The position numbers and the translations under genes are program-made. Shown here in pieces: positions 25,082-35,915 of a stretch of 64,000 bases of DNA (position 1 is its first letter; each line of letters begins with the position of its first letter). Source of the DNA: Adiantum capillus-veneris. Its lineage: Eukaryota > Streptophyta > Polypodiopsida > Polypodiales > Pteridaceae. Under the pieces are notes generated by a model. That model did no database searches. It saw only the letters and a list, made by a program, of their open reading frames with translations, and had not been told where the DNA came from. Where the stretch lies: NCBI GenBank assembly GCA_014529385.2, contig CM043947.1, positions 127,096,891-127,160,890 on the forward strand. The letters are read 5' to 3'.

Positions 25082-26661
25082 ATGGTGAAAGGACATGAGT
25101 GGAGTTACCTCCACGAGTTGTGTGTCGGAAAGAATACATCTCAATTGAAGTGCAAGACCTGCGACCATGATTTCAATGGTAATGTGACCAGAATCAAAGA
25201 GAATTTGTTTAAAGTCCCTGGTAATGTGTCGGAGTATACAGATCCTCCAAGAGATATTCATGCAAGATTGCCAAAGTATGCTCGCATAGCAGAGAAAATT
25301 CTTGCAGCTAAAATGGCAAACAGGTTGCAACGGATATTGAAATGTCTGTTGTCCAATGAGAGGACATAGCATGTACCTATGGAAGCAAATGATCACACTC
25401 TCCAATCAACTCCTTTTCATGGACATGCTTCAACGTCAGCAACAACAAATCCTAGCTCAACTAAAGTTAGTAAGCATCATCGAATGGCCAAACGCTGTAT
25501 GAAGCGATAGATAAGTAATGGTTACTTGAGTTGCACTTGAAATGGATGCAAGCTTTTGTGGTGTGCGGTATACCATTCAATGCTATGCACAACCCCATAT
25601 TTGAAGATGCTTTAATGAGCACAACCAAAAAATTTGTGCTTCTTGACTATAATAAGATGCACATAGAGTATCTAGATAAAGTGAAAGACAGTACTGAAGC
25701 CATCCTCGAGCTCACGGTGGTGGACTTTGTTCCTGCATATGGTTGTACCATAGCGTTGGATGGATGTAAAAACTATCAGAAGAAGCCGCTCATCAATATG
25801 ATGCTTATCAACCCTATAGGTGGGCCAAATAATGTGACTACAATTTTCACAGATAATGCATCCAACTACGAAGCTGCAGGGAGGTCTATCCAAGTTAAGT
25901 ACTTAGAGATTACTTGGGTGCCATGTGCCGCACAAACTCTTAATTTTCTACTAAAAGACATTGGTAAAATTTCCGTCGTAAAAAAAACACTATTGGATGC
26001 AAATCATGTGGTGAAATTTATTAGAGAGCATCAATTTTTGTATGCTCTTTTTCGAATAAAATCACCCAACAAAACTTTGCATATATTTTGTGTGACAAGG
26101 TTTGCAACCGCATACTATGTTCTTGCCACCTTGTAAGAAGTGAAGCTTGATTTGATCGAAATGGTTGCCGATAGACAATGGGATACTTAGCTCAGGTAGC
26201 TACAAGATGTGCACAGCTTGTGAACTCGCAAGTTTTTTGGCGCAATGTAGAGAGAATTGTCACCCTGGCCAAACCATTTGTAGATCTTTTGCGAATGGTT
26301 GACAAAGACTCTTTTTTCTTTGATCGAGTTTATTGGTATATGTCATAGGCATTACACAAACAGTAAGAGAGCGAAATTGGTCGGCTTTTGACTTTATGCA
26401 TACCAAGAACCAAAATCAGCTTCACCCAAAACGTGCTGCTAATTGGTTTATGTTTTCTACAACTTGAGACTTATCCATAAGCGAGTGAACATTACTTCAA
26501 GAGAAACACAAAAACACTACGGTGTCTTTCAAACCCCTGAAGCTATAGCTGCAGAAGTAGATAATGACGATGAGATGGAATGGGAGATACCTTCAGAATG
26601 CTCTGATATGCATGAAAGAGATGATATGATTGGTGTGCTTGATGGAGACAAAGATGTATGA
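25082..26661 (+). pseudogene. hAT transposase pseudogene (BED finger remnant, DUF659, C-terminal part)
   Basis: Three open stretches make up one broken transposase. At 25,082-25,369 is a BED-finger-like N-terminus (KCKTCDHDFNGNVTRIKENL), where the Cys pair is kept but the His and later ligands appear lost. At 25,531-26,136 is the DUF659/RNase-H-like region (VCGIPFNAMHNPIFEDAL; IFTDNASNYEAAG; WVPCAAQTLNFLLKDIG). At 26,443-26,661 is a C-terminal acidic tail. Compared with the usual hAT layout, about 40 residues seem missing between NPIGG and PNNVTTIFTDN (near 25,820), an internal deletion. Stops at 25,366, 25,507 and 26,134 and multiple stops between 26,137 and 26,440 exclude function. This supports hAT origin of the surrounding block. 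Confidence 0.8.
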
Positions 26662-26716
26662 CTAATGGCCTATAAGTTTTGCTCAATGTGAGTATGTGAA
26701 ATTTATGGCACATCGA

Positions 26717-27584
26717 TGTCGTGCAGCTCCGCTGCCATGATGAGAAAAAGAGTAGAGAAATGCAATCTAAGCTTCTTTGAATCCTACACATTTACTGAGC
26801 AGTGATCAGGGCTTGATAACAGGCCAAGTTTAATGATTAATGTATGCTAGATTTGGCTTTAAAGGGCCAACTGATGCCTTAATGATGCCAAAAAGGGCTA
26901 TTGTTGATGTGAGTGCAGATAGGATGTTATGATCTAGAACTGCAGTGCTTAAAGTGCTCTACTGTCCTGTCTTTACGGCTCGTCGATTGGAGCTACGGTG
27001 AAGAAGTTATGGTAGTTTAAAGTTCAAGTCGATTGCAGATCCATAGCGGATTGGGCAACTACAGCTGAGGTGACAGCAATGAAATGAATGCACGGGCTTG
27101 AAGTGCTCACTTTCTGGAGTGCGTCGCTCTTTTCAGATCAGCGATCGAGGTCCCGGTCGCCAAGATATTGGCCGATGAAGATTCACCGGGGACCGGTTTC
27201 GTACCAATCCAGTCCGCTCGGTCGGAGTGCCATCTAGGAGTTTTTGGCTCTCGACCAGGTTTTGGAATGCAATGATTGCCGGGAAATGCCAACACAGCTA
27301 CGACTTGCTGAAGAAAAATGAGCTGCTAGGCAATGCTTGGCTGATGTGTATATTAAATGTGATGCCGTTACTAAAGCACAAAAAGTTTGCTGAGCTCTTT
27401 GTCTGGAATGTCGTCTCCTAGAGCATGTTGATTGCGGGATTTACCCAATAGGCAGTGGATGAGATAATTTTGGATAAGATTATTGCCTTGGCTGGCATGT
27501 ATGCCAAATGTGGTGTCCTTACAAGGAAAAGGCCGCCCAAAGTAAGGTGGAGTGGCCGCCCAAATTTAAAATCTAAAGCCATTA
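26717..27584 (+). repeat. Partial LTR (copy A) of the tRNA-Trp retrotransposon family, with PPR fragment
   Basis: Starts TGTCGTGCAGCTCCGCTGCC, the same LTR start as in copies B (27,585) and C (minus, 32,216), and matches them for about 520 bp. It then differs: where B and C carry a kinase fragment, A carries PPR-like sequence (27,300-27,420: GNA..., LLKHKKFAELFVWNVVS in the local frame, then SMLIAGFTQ; 27,480-27,530: GMYAKCGVL). It stops at the start of copy B without the LTR end CCCCCGACA. PPR identity rests on the MYAKCG and NVVSWS-like motifs. Confidence 0.7.
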
Positions 27585-28139
27585 TGTCATGCAGCTCCGC
27601 TCCCATGGTAAGAAATATGCGAAGAAGATGCAGATCAAGCTTATTAAAAGCCTACTTGATTAATGGTCAGTGATGAGGGCTTGTTAACAGGCCAAGTTTA
27701 ATGATTAATGTATGCCAGATGCGGCTTAAAAGGGCCAACAGATGCCTTAATGATGCCAAAAATGATTATGCTTGAAGTGAACACAAATGGAATATTCTGA
27801 TCTAAAACTACAGTGCTTGAAGTGCTCTACCGGCCTGTCTTTACGGCTTGTCAATTGGAGCCACGGTGAAGAAGTTATGGCACTTTGAAGTTTGAGTCGA
27901 TTGCAGATCTGTACCGGATTGGGCAACTGCAGCTGAGGTGACAAAAATGAAATGAATGCACGGGCCTAAAGTGCTCACTTTGTGGAGCACGTCGGTCTTT
28001 TTAGACCAGTGATCGGAGTCTCGATCGCCAAGATATTAGCCGTTAAAGATTCACCGGGGCCGGCACCGTACCAGTTCGGTCCACTCGATCAGAGTGCCAT
28101 CTGGGATTTTATAGCCTGAGCAGGGTTTGTATACATTTT

Positions 28140-28490
28140 ATGCAGCTTGAGAGGTCTACAGGGATTTACGGCTCGTCAGACAGAGTTCCGCTTAATCAGA
28201 TAATAAGGCTTGAGGCCAATGACAATTGTCGGCACTGCGAGCTGGGTAATTTTGGCATGCAAAAGATATGTTGCAAAGGTGGTGGCTTACAAGTTCTGCG
28301 AGCAAACAATCTTATACACAGGGACTTGAAGCCACAAAATCTCCTCCTATCGTCAAGCAACATAAATGCAGTGCTTAAGATAGCAGACTTTGGATTTGCA
28401 CGGTCTTTGCTACCGCAAGGAATGGCTGAGACATTGTGTGGATCGCCATTATATATGGCACCTGAAACTTTGGCATTAATCGGGATGCTA
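28140..28490 (+). pseudogene. ATG1-type Ser/Thr kinase fragment inside LTR copy B
   Basis: The frame encodes kinase subdomains VIb to [19 protein letters not shown] (catalytic loop with HRD, at about 28,310-28,355), [13 protein letters not shown] (DFG) and [14 protein letters not shown] (activation-loop end). This combination, especially DFGFARSL and [13 protein letters not shown], is typical of plant ATG1, the autophagy-initiating kinase. The N-lobe (glycine loop, VAIK lysine) and C-lobe are absent, so it cannot be a working kinase. Sequence before residue 45 does not match a kinase. It is a captured gene fragment multiplied with the LTR; the second copy is at 31,350-31,610 on the minus strand. 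Confidence 0.85.
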
Positions 28491-28625
28491 TTATGGGCAA
28501 TAAGATTCACAAAGATATTGTTAGTCAAGGCTTGCTGGAGAAAAATCTTGTGCTTGGTATTGCCTTGGCCTGCATGTATGCCATGCCCTTACAAAGGCAG
28601 CCCGCCCACAATGAGGCCCAATGGC
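28485..28625 (+). pseudogene. PPR-type fragment fused behind the kinase fragment in LTR copy B
   Basis: In the frame from 28,493 the text [20 protein letters not shown] followed by GIALACMYA matches the PPR-family pattern [25 protein letters not shown]. It diverges after MYA into G/C-rich sequence shared with copy C (CGCCCACAATGAGG...). It begins immediately where the ATG1 fragment ends, giving a chimera of two host genes. It has no start or stop context of its own. Confidence 0.65.
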
Positions 28626-29200
28626 CACCCAAGCCAATTAAGGGCCGCCCACCTTGTACACTAAAGGGCTTAAGTGTGTAAGCAAGGGAAAAAAAACGAG
28701 GCCATGGCGTTCAGAGGATGGGCAGCAGCGCAGGGCGATGAAGTGGTGCTCGCACAGGCCACAGAGGCGCTCGGACGAGAGCGACCATGAGTCGAAACAT
28801 GGTTAGCTCGCCGCAGCGCAGAGTTTTGATGTCGAAGGCGGAAAATTTGGCGCTGCTCAAAGTCCGCCACTGCCACGTCATCGCAGGGAGTCCCATGCCA
28901 CGTCAGTCACGGTGTCGTGACTGCGTGGTGGGGGGGGGGGCTATTTTAGGGCAGCAAAGAGACTAATAAAAGAGGAAGGCTATTAACGAGGATGGCAGGG
29001 AGAAAGGAGACGAGGGGAGGAGGGGATTGTAAGCAAGGGAGAGAGGAGGGAAGAAGAAGTTAGCTAAAGAAGGGCTTCTCCCGCTCTCTCTCGCTCTCGT
29101 GTTGGAGAAGCAAAAAGAGGGCTCTTTCCCACTCTCTCTCTCTCGGATATCTAGGAAGCAAGCAAGGAGTGGAGATTGAGGAGAGGAAGAAGGTTTTCGG

Positions 29201-29231
<31 letters not shown>

Positions 29232-30166
29232 AAGCCAAGGCAAGGAAAGTCTCTCGCTCTCGGAACTAGGCAAGAGAGGCTCGGTCGAACTTGAACAAAG
29301 GCAAGAGAGGCTCGGTCGAGCTTGAACAAAAGCAAGAGAGGCTCGAGCTCTCTCTCTTTTGAGCTTGAACAAAGAGCTTTGCTTTTTCTCTCTCGAGCTT
29401 GAACAAGAAGCAAGCAAGGAGAGTGGAAGCGAAGCAAAACGAGGGAGAGGAAGTAGAACTAAGGAGAAGAACTTGTCGAGGCCAGCAAGCAAAGCAAGGG
29501 AGTAAACTTGAAGCAAGCAAGGGCGAGCTTGGTCGAAGCAAGCAAGGGCTTGAAGTAAGCAAAGGAGAGCTTGGACAACTATAAACCCCTAAGCTATCGG
29601 GGCAAGTTTGGCAGATCCCTTAAGGGAAAGTGAAGGAGTAAAATTGAGGATCTGTGAAGAAGGTGAAGAACGAGAAAGACAGGGGAAATTTTGGCAGATC
29701 TCTCTCAATCTTTCTCTCAATTAAGCATAAAAAGGACGACAAAGGCGATTAGAGAATGCTACATAGAGATAGTTTGCAGAGAATTTGGCAATAATTGAAG
29801 CATAAAGATTGAGGCACTGAGCAGAATTAGGTAAATGAGGCAAATAAAGCGACAGAACGCAGTCTCTATCACCGTCATCAGCTTGAAGTTTGATTAATTA
29901 TCTTCTTGAGGCCCGGTGTCGTTAACGGCCCGGTTAATTTAGCTTAAACTCCTCGTAAGCAGATGATCCAAGTGACGGTGCTGTTAACAACCCGCCTTGG
30001 CTAAAGATTAAGTTGTACACAAACGTTAATCAATTAATTGATGATTACGGTGATTCCCAGATTCAATTGTATATGTTGTTCTTGTTCTCTCTCTTTCACA
30101 CCTCTCACAGTTAGAGGCCCGGCGCCCGCCCGGCTCACGTAACGAACACATATCCCCCGACATCTT

Positions 30167-30184
30167 TGGTGAACCCGACGTGAA
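30167..30184 (+). promoter_or_regulatory. Primer-binding site complementary to tRNA-Trp
   Basis: TGGTGAACCCGACGTGAA is the exact complement of the 3' end of plant cytosolic tRNA-Trp (TTCACGTCGGGTTCA plus CCA), from my knowledge of that tRNA. It begins four bases after the LTR end. The inverted copy at 34,761-34,778 has decayed at several positions. Confidence 0.85.
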
Positions 30185-30207
30185 ACGAGCCGGGGTGGGA
30201 GGTAAAG

Positions 30208-30411
30208 ATGGAGATGCCAGAACAATTAAAGCAGTTTATTGAAGATTTTAGTGCCAATGGATTTGATAAAAATCTGGCAGTTACAGATTTGCCAAAAATG
30301 ATGGAATTGGTTCAGGGGTATCTATAGGAAGCAAACGCCATGCAGATAAAAAAGCAGATTGATGATGCTGTAGAGCTAGCACTTGATGCTGTTCGGGAGC
30401 AGTATTATATT
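30208..30411 (+). pseudogene. Truncated copy of the element's internal ORF
   Basis: It encodes the first ~68 residues of the 643-codon ORF found at 32,806-34,737 (MEMPEQLKQFIEDFSANGFD and onward). A TAG stands at about codon 40 (30,326), and there are about a dozen base differences, half of them silent. It ends abruptly after YYIF at about 30,411, where the sequence switches to the leader region of an LTR in opposite orientation. It shows that the ORF sits directly behind the tRNA-Trp primer site in this family. Confidence 0.85.
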
Positions 30412-30501
30412 TTTCCCTCTCCAAGCTTTCAAGAGTAAACTTTGCCTTCTCCAAGCTTTCGATCTTCTTCTCCTTTTTCGCTCCAAGGTTTGCTTCGAGG
30501 A

Positions 30502-30618
<117 letters not shown>

Positions 30619-31178
30619 CTTTTTCCCTCTCCTCTTGCTCTCGTTTATCTCCTTGTGCCTTCTTACGCTCTCCTCCTCTTCTTCGAAAAACTCCCGTTAG
30701 CCAAGGTCGAGAGAGAGGATAGAGAGCTTCCTTCCCTTGTTGCCCTCGTTGGCTTTCTTTCCCCCTTTTTCTTTCCCTTCGAATCCCTATATTCTTATCT
30801 CCTTGCGGTTCCCTTTGCTATATTTTCCTAAGCCCATCAGTCTCACGACGTCGTGAGTGATGTGACGCGTGACCTTTTGTTGATGACATGGCATGCGACG
30901 GATGCAGGTGCACCAAATCCGGCGAGTATGGATCCAAATCCGAACGCCTTAGGCTGCTGAGCATTTTTGTCTTCTTGGTCTGGCTCATTTGAGCTAGCTA
31001 CAGCGCAACGCAGCGCAAGCCTCTTTCTCCTTCCACGCTGCCCCGCTGCCTGCACGACGCCATGCCTTTGCTTCTTGTTTTTTTTTTCTTTTTTATTTCC
31101 TTGCTTACACACTAAATCCCTATGGGCGGCCACTTCCTTACCCAATTAAGCGGCCACTAGTCGGGTGGCCTTTGAGCC

Positions 31179-31610
31179 TCATTGTGGGCGGGCTGCCTTT
31201 GTAAGGGCATCACATTTGGGTATACATGCAGGCCAAGGCAATACCAAGCACAACATTATTCTCGAGCAAGCCTTGACTAACAATATCTTTGTGAATCTTA
31301 TTGCCCATAATAGCTTCCCGATTAATGCCAAAATTTCAGGTGCCATATATAATGGCGATCCACACAATGTCTCAGCCATTCCTTGCGGTAGCAAAGACCG
31401 TGCATTAAATCCAAAGTCTGCTATCTTAAGCACTGCATTTATGTCGCTTGACGATAGGAGGAGGTTTTGCGGCTTCAAGTCCCTGTGTATAAGATTGTTT
31501 GCTCGCAGAACTTGTAAGCCAGCACCTTTGCATCATATCTTTTGCATGCCAAAATTACCCAGCTCGCAGTGCCGACAATTGTCATTGGCCTCAAGCCTTA
31601 TTATCTGATT
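31179..31610 (-). pseudogene. ATG1-type kinase and PPR fragment inside LTR copy C
   Basis: Minus-strand counterpart of the fragment at 28,140-28,625. [35 protein letters not shown] and [15 protein letters not shown] are readable. A three-base insertion adds Asn between DFGF and ARS. The PPR tail follows ([16 protein letters not shown] in this frame). Presence at the same LTR position in both copies shows the capture happened before this family was copied. Confidence 0.82.
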
Positions 31611-32216
31611 AAGCGGAACTCTGTCTAACGAGCTGTAAATCCTCGTGAACCTCTCAAGCTGCATAAAATACATACAAACCCTGCTGAGGCTATAAAAATC
31701 CCAGATGGAACTCCGATCGAGCGGACCGAACTCGTACAGAGCCGGCCCCCGGTGAATCTTTAACGGCTAATATCTTGGCGACCGGGACTCACTGATCTGA
31801 AAAGACCGACGCGCTCCAAAAAGTGAGCACTTCAAGCCCGTGCATTCATTTCATTTCTGTCACCTCAGCGGCAGTTGCCCAATCTGGTACGGATCTGCAA
31901 TCGACTTGAACTTTAAACTGCCATAACTTCTTCACCGTAGCTCCAATCGACGAGCCGTAAAGACAGGACGGTAGAGCACTTTAAGCACTGCAGTTCTAGA
32001 TCATAACATCCTATGTGAACTCACATCAAGCATAGCCCCTTTTGGCATCATTAAGGCATCAGTTGGCCCTTTAAAGCCGCATCTAGCATACATTAATCAT
32101 TAAACTTGGCCTGTTATCAAGCCCTGATCACTGCATAGTAAATGTGTAGGCTTCAAAGAAGCTTAGGTTGCATTTCTCTGCTCTTTTTCTCATCATGGCA
32201 GCGGAGCTGCACGACA

Positions 32217-32230
32217 TCCACCCCCTCTGA
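32217..32230 (-). promoter_or_regulatory. Polypurine tract before 3' LTR of the minus-strand element
   Basis: On the minus strand the sequence CAGAGGGGGTGGA lies directly before the LTR start TGTCG. It is the expected plus-strand primer for reverse transcription and fixes the LTR boundary at 32,216. Confidence 0.8.
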
Positions 32231-32805
32231 ACCTGCACAGCCTCCGGTCTGTGCCAACAGCACTTCAATATGCATTTGCTACAGGTACCTTAAGCTCCTT
32301 ACCCATCATCAGACTCACATAATTGGTAAACATATGAAAAATGAATTAAGGCTTATACCCTATCATCAATGTTCTAGCTTTATCATTAGGTAGCTGCCCA
32401 TCAAAAATCTTTGAACCGTATTTGCCATATCTTTAAAGCATTCAATTATGGAAAACCTGTTTAGTGAACCCCGCCAGACTCAAGTGCTCCAAATAATGAT
32501 GCACACGGCTTGACCATTAAGCTCTCTCTTAAGGAACCGTGTCAAGCTCAAGTATGCCTTACTCCTTTTGCACATGGAATGGCCGTCAAGTCCTTTACCT
32601 CAAGTTCTGGTAGCAGAACCAACTCAAAAGATGTGAAGATACTTCATCAATTGTCCAAAGAAGTCAGTTGGAAGCCAGCCATGTAATCTTATTGAATGCA
32701 TAACCAAAACTCTTTTGACTTAACATAATCTAGAAAAACAAAACCTTGCATCATGTAGCCTGCTACATCAGGCATCAGGTATCCTCTGCATCTGCAACTT
32801 GCACT
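32231..32805 (-). other. Non-coding 3' internal region of the minus-strand LTR element
   Basis: 575 bases between the ORF stop and the polypurine tract. No frame or domain is recognised, and there is no trace of protease, RT, RNase H or integrase, so the element is non-autonomous as seen here. Confidence 0.7.
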
Positions 32806-34737
32806 TTAGTAACCCCCAGGATCAAACAGGATAATAAGAAATTGCCCAAATACTATAGCATCATAATATCCACATGAGCATACATTTCCTGTATCAATCA
32901 ACATCAAGCACTTATGGTGCAAATATTCTCCCCTTGGTTCAAATAGCACGCAATTACTATGCATACTGATCAGTATCCATCTGTATTGAATCTGCTTATG
33001 AATATCCTTAGAATCTCCTAGATCAAACACCATCGAGATCACATAGCATTGATGGGCTCCGCAATATACTAGAGCTTCACCTGAAACATAGTGCAACACC
33101 CACATCCCGTAAACTGTTGGCAACTTAAGCTCATTACCAGAAAGCATTAAAGAAATCTGACTCCCTTTTACTAGTAGCCAAGACATCACTGACATAAGCA
33201 TCAATAGGAATAGCATCCAAATCCAGCCACATCTGGCACATTGTCCAAGCAAATGAAAAACCCTGTGCATTTTATGCAGTATCAAGGATGCTTTAGTATC
33301 ATCACCCCCTCTAGCTTCATATCCATCATGAAAAACCTTAGGAGTCTCTCGACATGTATCATCATACGAATTTTTACCTGTTGGGATTTCAACTTGATCA
33401 TGAAAAACAGCTTTATCCTGTAGATCTTCATCCATAACATCCTCAGGAAAGTCACCCTTACAAGTCTCAACATTAATAAAAACTGTAGGAGTTATCTCCT
33501 CATGCAGCCCATGTACAAGCATAGATGTAAAATCCCTATCTATAATCTGTTCACAATCAGCATGATCCGAGCAATCTTCATACTCATCCATATCATCCTC
33601 TGCTTCCTCATCTGCACTTAGCAATACATTATAGAACTGTAAAGTCTCACCTGGAACCCCCTCTGAAGAGGTATACACATCAGAAAGCTCTTCTATACTT
33701 CCATAAACATCTCCTTCAGATCTAGACAGAAATTCGCCGATTATAGCATCCTCTTCTGTGATAGCATCATCTGCAAGCATATTGTTAGTAGCAATCATAG
33801 GTTCATTGACATCCTCAGGCTCATCATGTGTTGGTTCCACAATCTTGGTCACTTCATCAGCTACTGTGTATATAATAGATTTATTTATGCAATCATCTGT
33901 ACCAAACATGTTGTCCTGCTCGGCTATAGTGTTGATAGTTTTAGTAATGTCCTGTAGAGGCTCATCTGCTTGAAGAACTCCTTCAAAATAACCCATATCA
34001 AGGTCAACAACTTGCGAACCATTTGTTGTACAATCTATGTCTTCACTGGAACCATTATTAGAGGTAGCGTCCATGTGAGCAATCTTTGAAAAAAATTCAT
34101 ATAAGCCTGTTTCAGCATTAAATTCATCGTTTACCTTGTCTTCGTTGCTCAAAATAAGCTCCTCTGAAATTGAATCTGCTACTTTTAACTCCGCATTTTC
34201 TTTGGCTTTACTTCTTATAGAAATATGTTCCCAAAATTCATCATAGTTGAGGATCTGCATCTGATCCCCTTTACCTTTACTGAAGACAACCTTATTTCGT
34301 TCAGTAATCTCCTTTATTTCCCGATCTAGAATCCTTGAGCTTTTGTAAATAAACTCCTCTGCAAAATACTCCCACTGTGTGGGATATTCTACTGCCAATT
34401 CTTGAACTTGCTTTTTAAAATCCAAGTTTACAGCCTCTTCAAAAGCTGCAATCATCCGATCTTCTGGAACATTTCGGCTCTTCATCTCAGCTTCATAACA
34501 TGCACTAAAACCTTCTGGATCATATCCTTTAAAAATATAATACTGCTCACATACAGCATCAAGTGCTAGCTCTATAGCATCATCAATATGCTTTTTTATT
34601 TGCATGGCTTTTGCTTCCTGCAGATACCCCTGAACCAATTCCATCATTTTTGGCAAATCTGCAATTGCTAGATTTTTATCAAATCCATTAGCACTGAAAT
34701 CTTCAATAAACTGCTTTAACTGTTCTGGCATCTCCAT
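32806..34737 (-). CDS. Intact 643-codon ORF of a non-autonomous LTR retrotransposon, function unknown
   Basis: I chose the ATG at 34,737 (MEMPEQLKQF) because the plus-strand copy at 30,208 begins alike and lies at the same distance from the primer site. The frame also reads 14 codons further upstream, but only through the decayed primer site and without an ATG. Residues 1-150 are helical and charged, with no recognised fold. Residues ~190-480 are strongly acidic (runs of Asp/Glu). Residues ~503-534 form a very hydrophobic stretch (WIWMLFLLMLMSVMSWLLV), a likely membrane segment. The last ~100 residues are Cys- and hydrophobic-rich and end ..FDPGGY. There are no CCHC, DSG, YVDD or integrase motifs, so it is not standard gag-pol. 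It could be an envelope-like, accessory or captured host protein; I do not recognise it. A 643-codon open frame amid so much decay is unusual. Confidence 0.7.
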   Translation of the reverse strand: MEMPEQLKQFIEDFSANGFDKNLAIADLPKMMELVQGYLQEAKAMQIKKHIDDAIELALDAVCEQYYIFKGYDPEGFSACYEAEMKSRNVPEDRMIAAFEEAVNLDFKKQVQELAVEYPTQWEYFAEEFIYKSSRILDREIKEITERNKVVFSKGKGDQMQILNYDEFWEHISIRSKAKENAELKVADSISEELILSNEDKVNDEFNAETGLYEFFSKIAHMDATSNNGSSEDIDCTTNGSQVVDLDMGYFEGVLQADEPLQDITKTINTIAEQDNMFGTDDCINKSIIYTVADEVTKIVEPTHDEPEDVNEPMIATNNMLADDAITEEDAIIGEFLSRSEGDVYGSIEELSDVYTSSEGVPGETLQFYNVLLSADEEAEDDMDEYEDCSDHADCEQIIDRDFTSMLVHGLHEEITPTVFINVETCKGDFPEDVMDEDLQDKAVFHDQVEIPTGKNSYDDTCRETPKVFHDGYEARGGDDTKASLILHKMHRVFHLLGQCARCGWIWMLFLLMLMSVMSWLLVKGSQISLMLSGNELKLPTVYGMWVLHYVSGEALVYCGAHQCYVISMVFDLGDSKDIHKQIQYRWILISMHSNCVLFEPRGEYLHHKCLMLIDTGNVCSCGYYDAIVFGQFLIILFDPGGY

Positions 34738-34760
34738 CTTTACCTCCCACCCCGGCTCGT

Positions 34761-34778
34761 TTCGCGTTGGGTTTACCA
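34761..34778 (-). promoter_or_regulatory. Decayed tRNA-Trp primer-binding site (minus strand)
   Basis: Minus-strand TGGTAAACCCAACGCGAA differs at three positions from the intact site at 30,167-30,184. It lies four bases after the LTR end (...CCCCCGAAA) at 34,783 and 24 bases before the ORF start. Confidence 0.75.
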
Positions 34779-34782
34779 AAGA

Positions 34783-35000
34783 TTTCGGGGGATATGTGTT
34801 CGCTACGTGAGCCGGACAGGCGCCGGGCCTCTGGCTGTGGGAGGGTAATAAGAAGAGAGAACAAGGCTCGTAACGAGCAGAAAACGAAGAAGAGAAGAGC
34901 AGGAAAGATGGTTATGAGGGGGGAAGGCTCGGGAAAAACAGCGGCTCCCTCTCTCTCGCTCTCATGCTCGGCAAGCAAAAGCTCTCTCTCTGTCTTTCCC
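34783..35000 (-). repeat. 3' portion of the 5' LTR of the minus-strand element
   Basis: On the minus strand the sequence ends GAACACATATCCCCCGAAA, matching the LTR end of copy B, and is preceded by the GCCCGGCTCACG-type block and a GA/CT-rich leader. At about 35,000 the orientation flips to plus-strand LTR sequence. The rest of this LTR is missing. Confidence 0.7.
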
Positions 35001-35828
35001 CCTCTCATCCTCGACTAACAAAGGAGGAAGGGAGAAGAAGGGTTTTGGAGGGAGCTCGACAAGACAAAGGAAGCAGGAGGAGCTTGCACAAGGGCGTTCT
35101 CTTTCTCTCTCTCTCGAGCTTGAACGAAGGGCTCGTTCTTTCTCTGGGCCATAAGCAGGAAGGAGGTAGGAAGGGAGCTCACTCAAGAACGGACTCGGAC
35201 GACCAAGAAAAAGAGCAAGCAAGGTTCTCGGCATAAATCGTTTCGTTCTCTAACCAAGGTATCACGGGAGGATATAGCAAGGGCACATGAAGCAAGCAAG
35301 GAAATATGTGTGACAAAGGATACTCGAAAAGAGGTAATCAAAGGTATACAGAGGTTGAAGGCAATAAAAATCAAGTCGATTAGAGAAGAAACTTGAAGCT
35401 CGTAAGTGGTAATTAAGGCAGAGTAAAGCATATAAAGCAGGGAGCATGAAAATTGAAGTAGCGAATAGAATTGAAACTTGCAGATTCCAAGTGTGGCTAA
35501 AGCAGATAAAATGAAAAGAGACAATTATCATCAACTTCATCGGTATGAAGCTTAATTAATCGTTTTATTGAGCCCGATGCCGTTAATGGCCCGGTTAATC
35601 TGTGAAGGGAGCTTAAACTCCTATTTACCAATTGAACCAAGTGTCGGTGTTGTTAACAGCCCACGTTGGCTATCGATTACATTGTATTTAGAGATTGAAT
35701 TGATTAATTGATGATTACAGTGATTGCCGGAGATGTTAGTGTCTCTTGTTATCTCTCTTTAACACCTCCCACAGCCAGAGGCCCGGCGACGTCTGCCCGG
35801 CTCACGTGCGAACACATATCCCCCGACA
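35000..35828 (+). repeat. 3' portion of a plus-strand LTR (leader to end)
   Basis: It carries CTCGAGCTTGAACGAAGGGC (compare the CGAGCTTGAACAAAG repeats of copy B), then the block CCGATGCCGTTAATGGCCCG near 35,572, GCCCGGCTCACGTGCGAACA and the end CCCCCGACA at 35,828. It is followed by TCGCCATG and not by a primer site, so it acts as an outer 3' LTR end. Its first ~1.7 kb is absent. Confidence 0.75.
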
Positions 35829-35857
35829 TCGCCATGTTGTTACAGTACAAGATGTTC

Positions 35858-35915
<58 letters not shown>

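Larger units (their letters stand above)
27585..30162 (+). repeat. Complete 2,578-bp LTR (copy B) carrying host-gene fragments
   Basis: Runs from TGTCATGCAGCTCCGCTCCC to ...ATATCCCCCGACA and is followed after four bases by a tRNA-Trp primer site, so it is a 5' LTR in plus orientation. The U3-like half contains an ATG1-type kinase fragment and a PPR fragment. A promoter-like region lies around 28,900-28,970. After it comes a GA-rich leader (29,000-29,700) with repeats of CGAGCTTGAACAAAG. The last 280 bp hold the conserved TTAACGGCCCGGTTAATTTAG and GCCCGGCTCACG blocks that also end the other copies. Confidence 0.85.

Noticed and set aside
28140-28664. A functional ATG1 kinase gene
   Set aside because: Only subdomains VIb-VIII are present, with no N-lobe or C-lobe, and it lies inside an LTR present in more than one copy.
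28963-29562. Overlapping Arg/Glu/Leu/Ser-rich frames on the minus strand
   Set aside because: They come from the GA-rich LTR leader and show no conserved domain.
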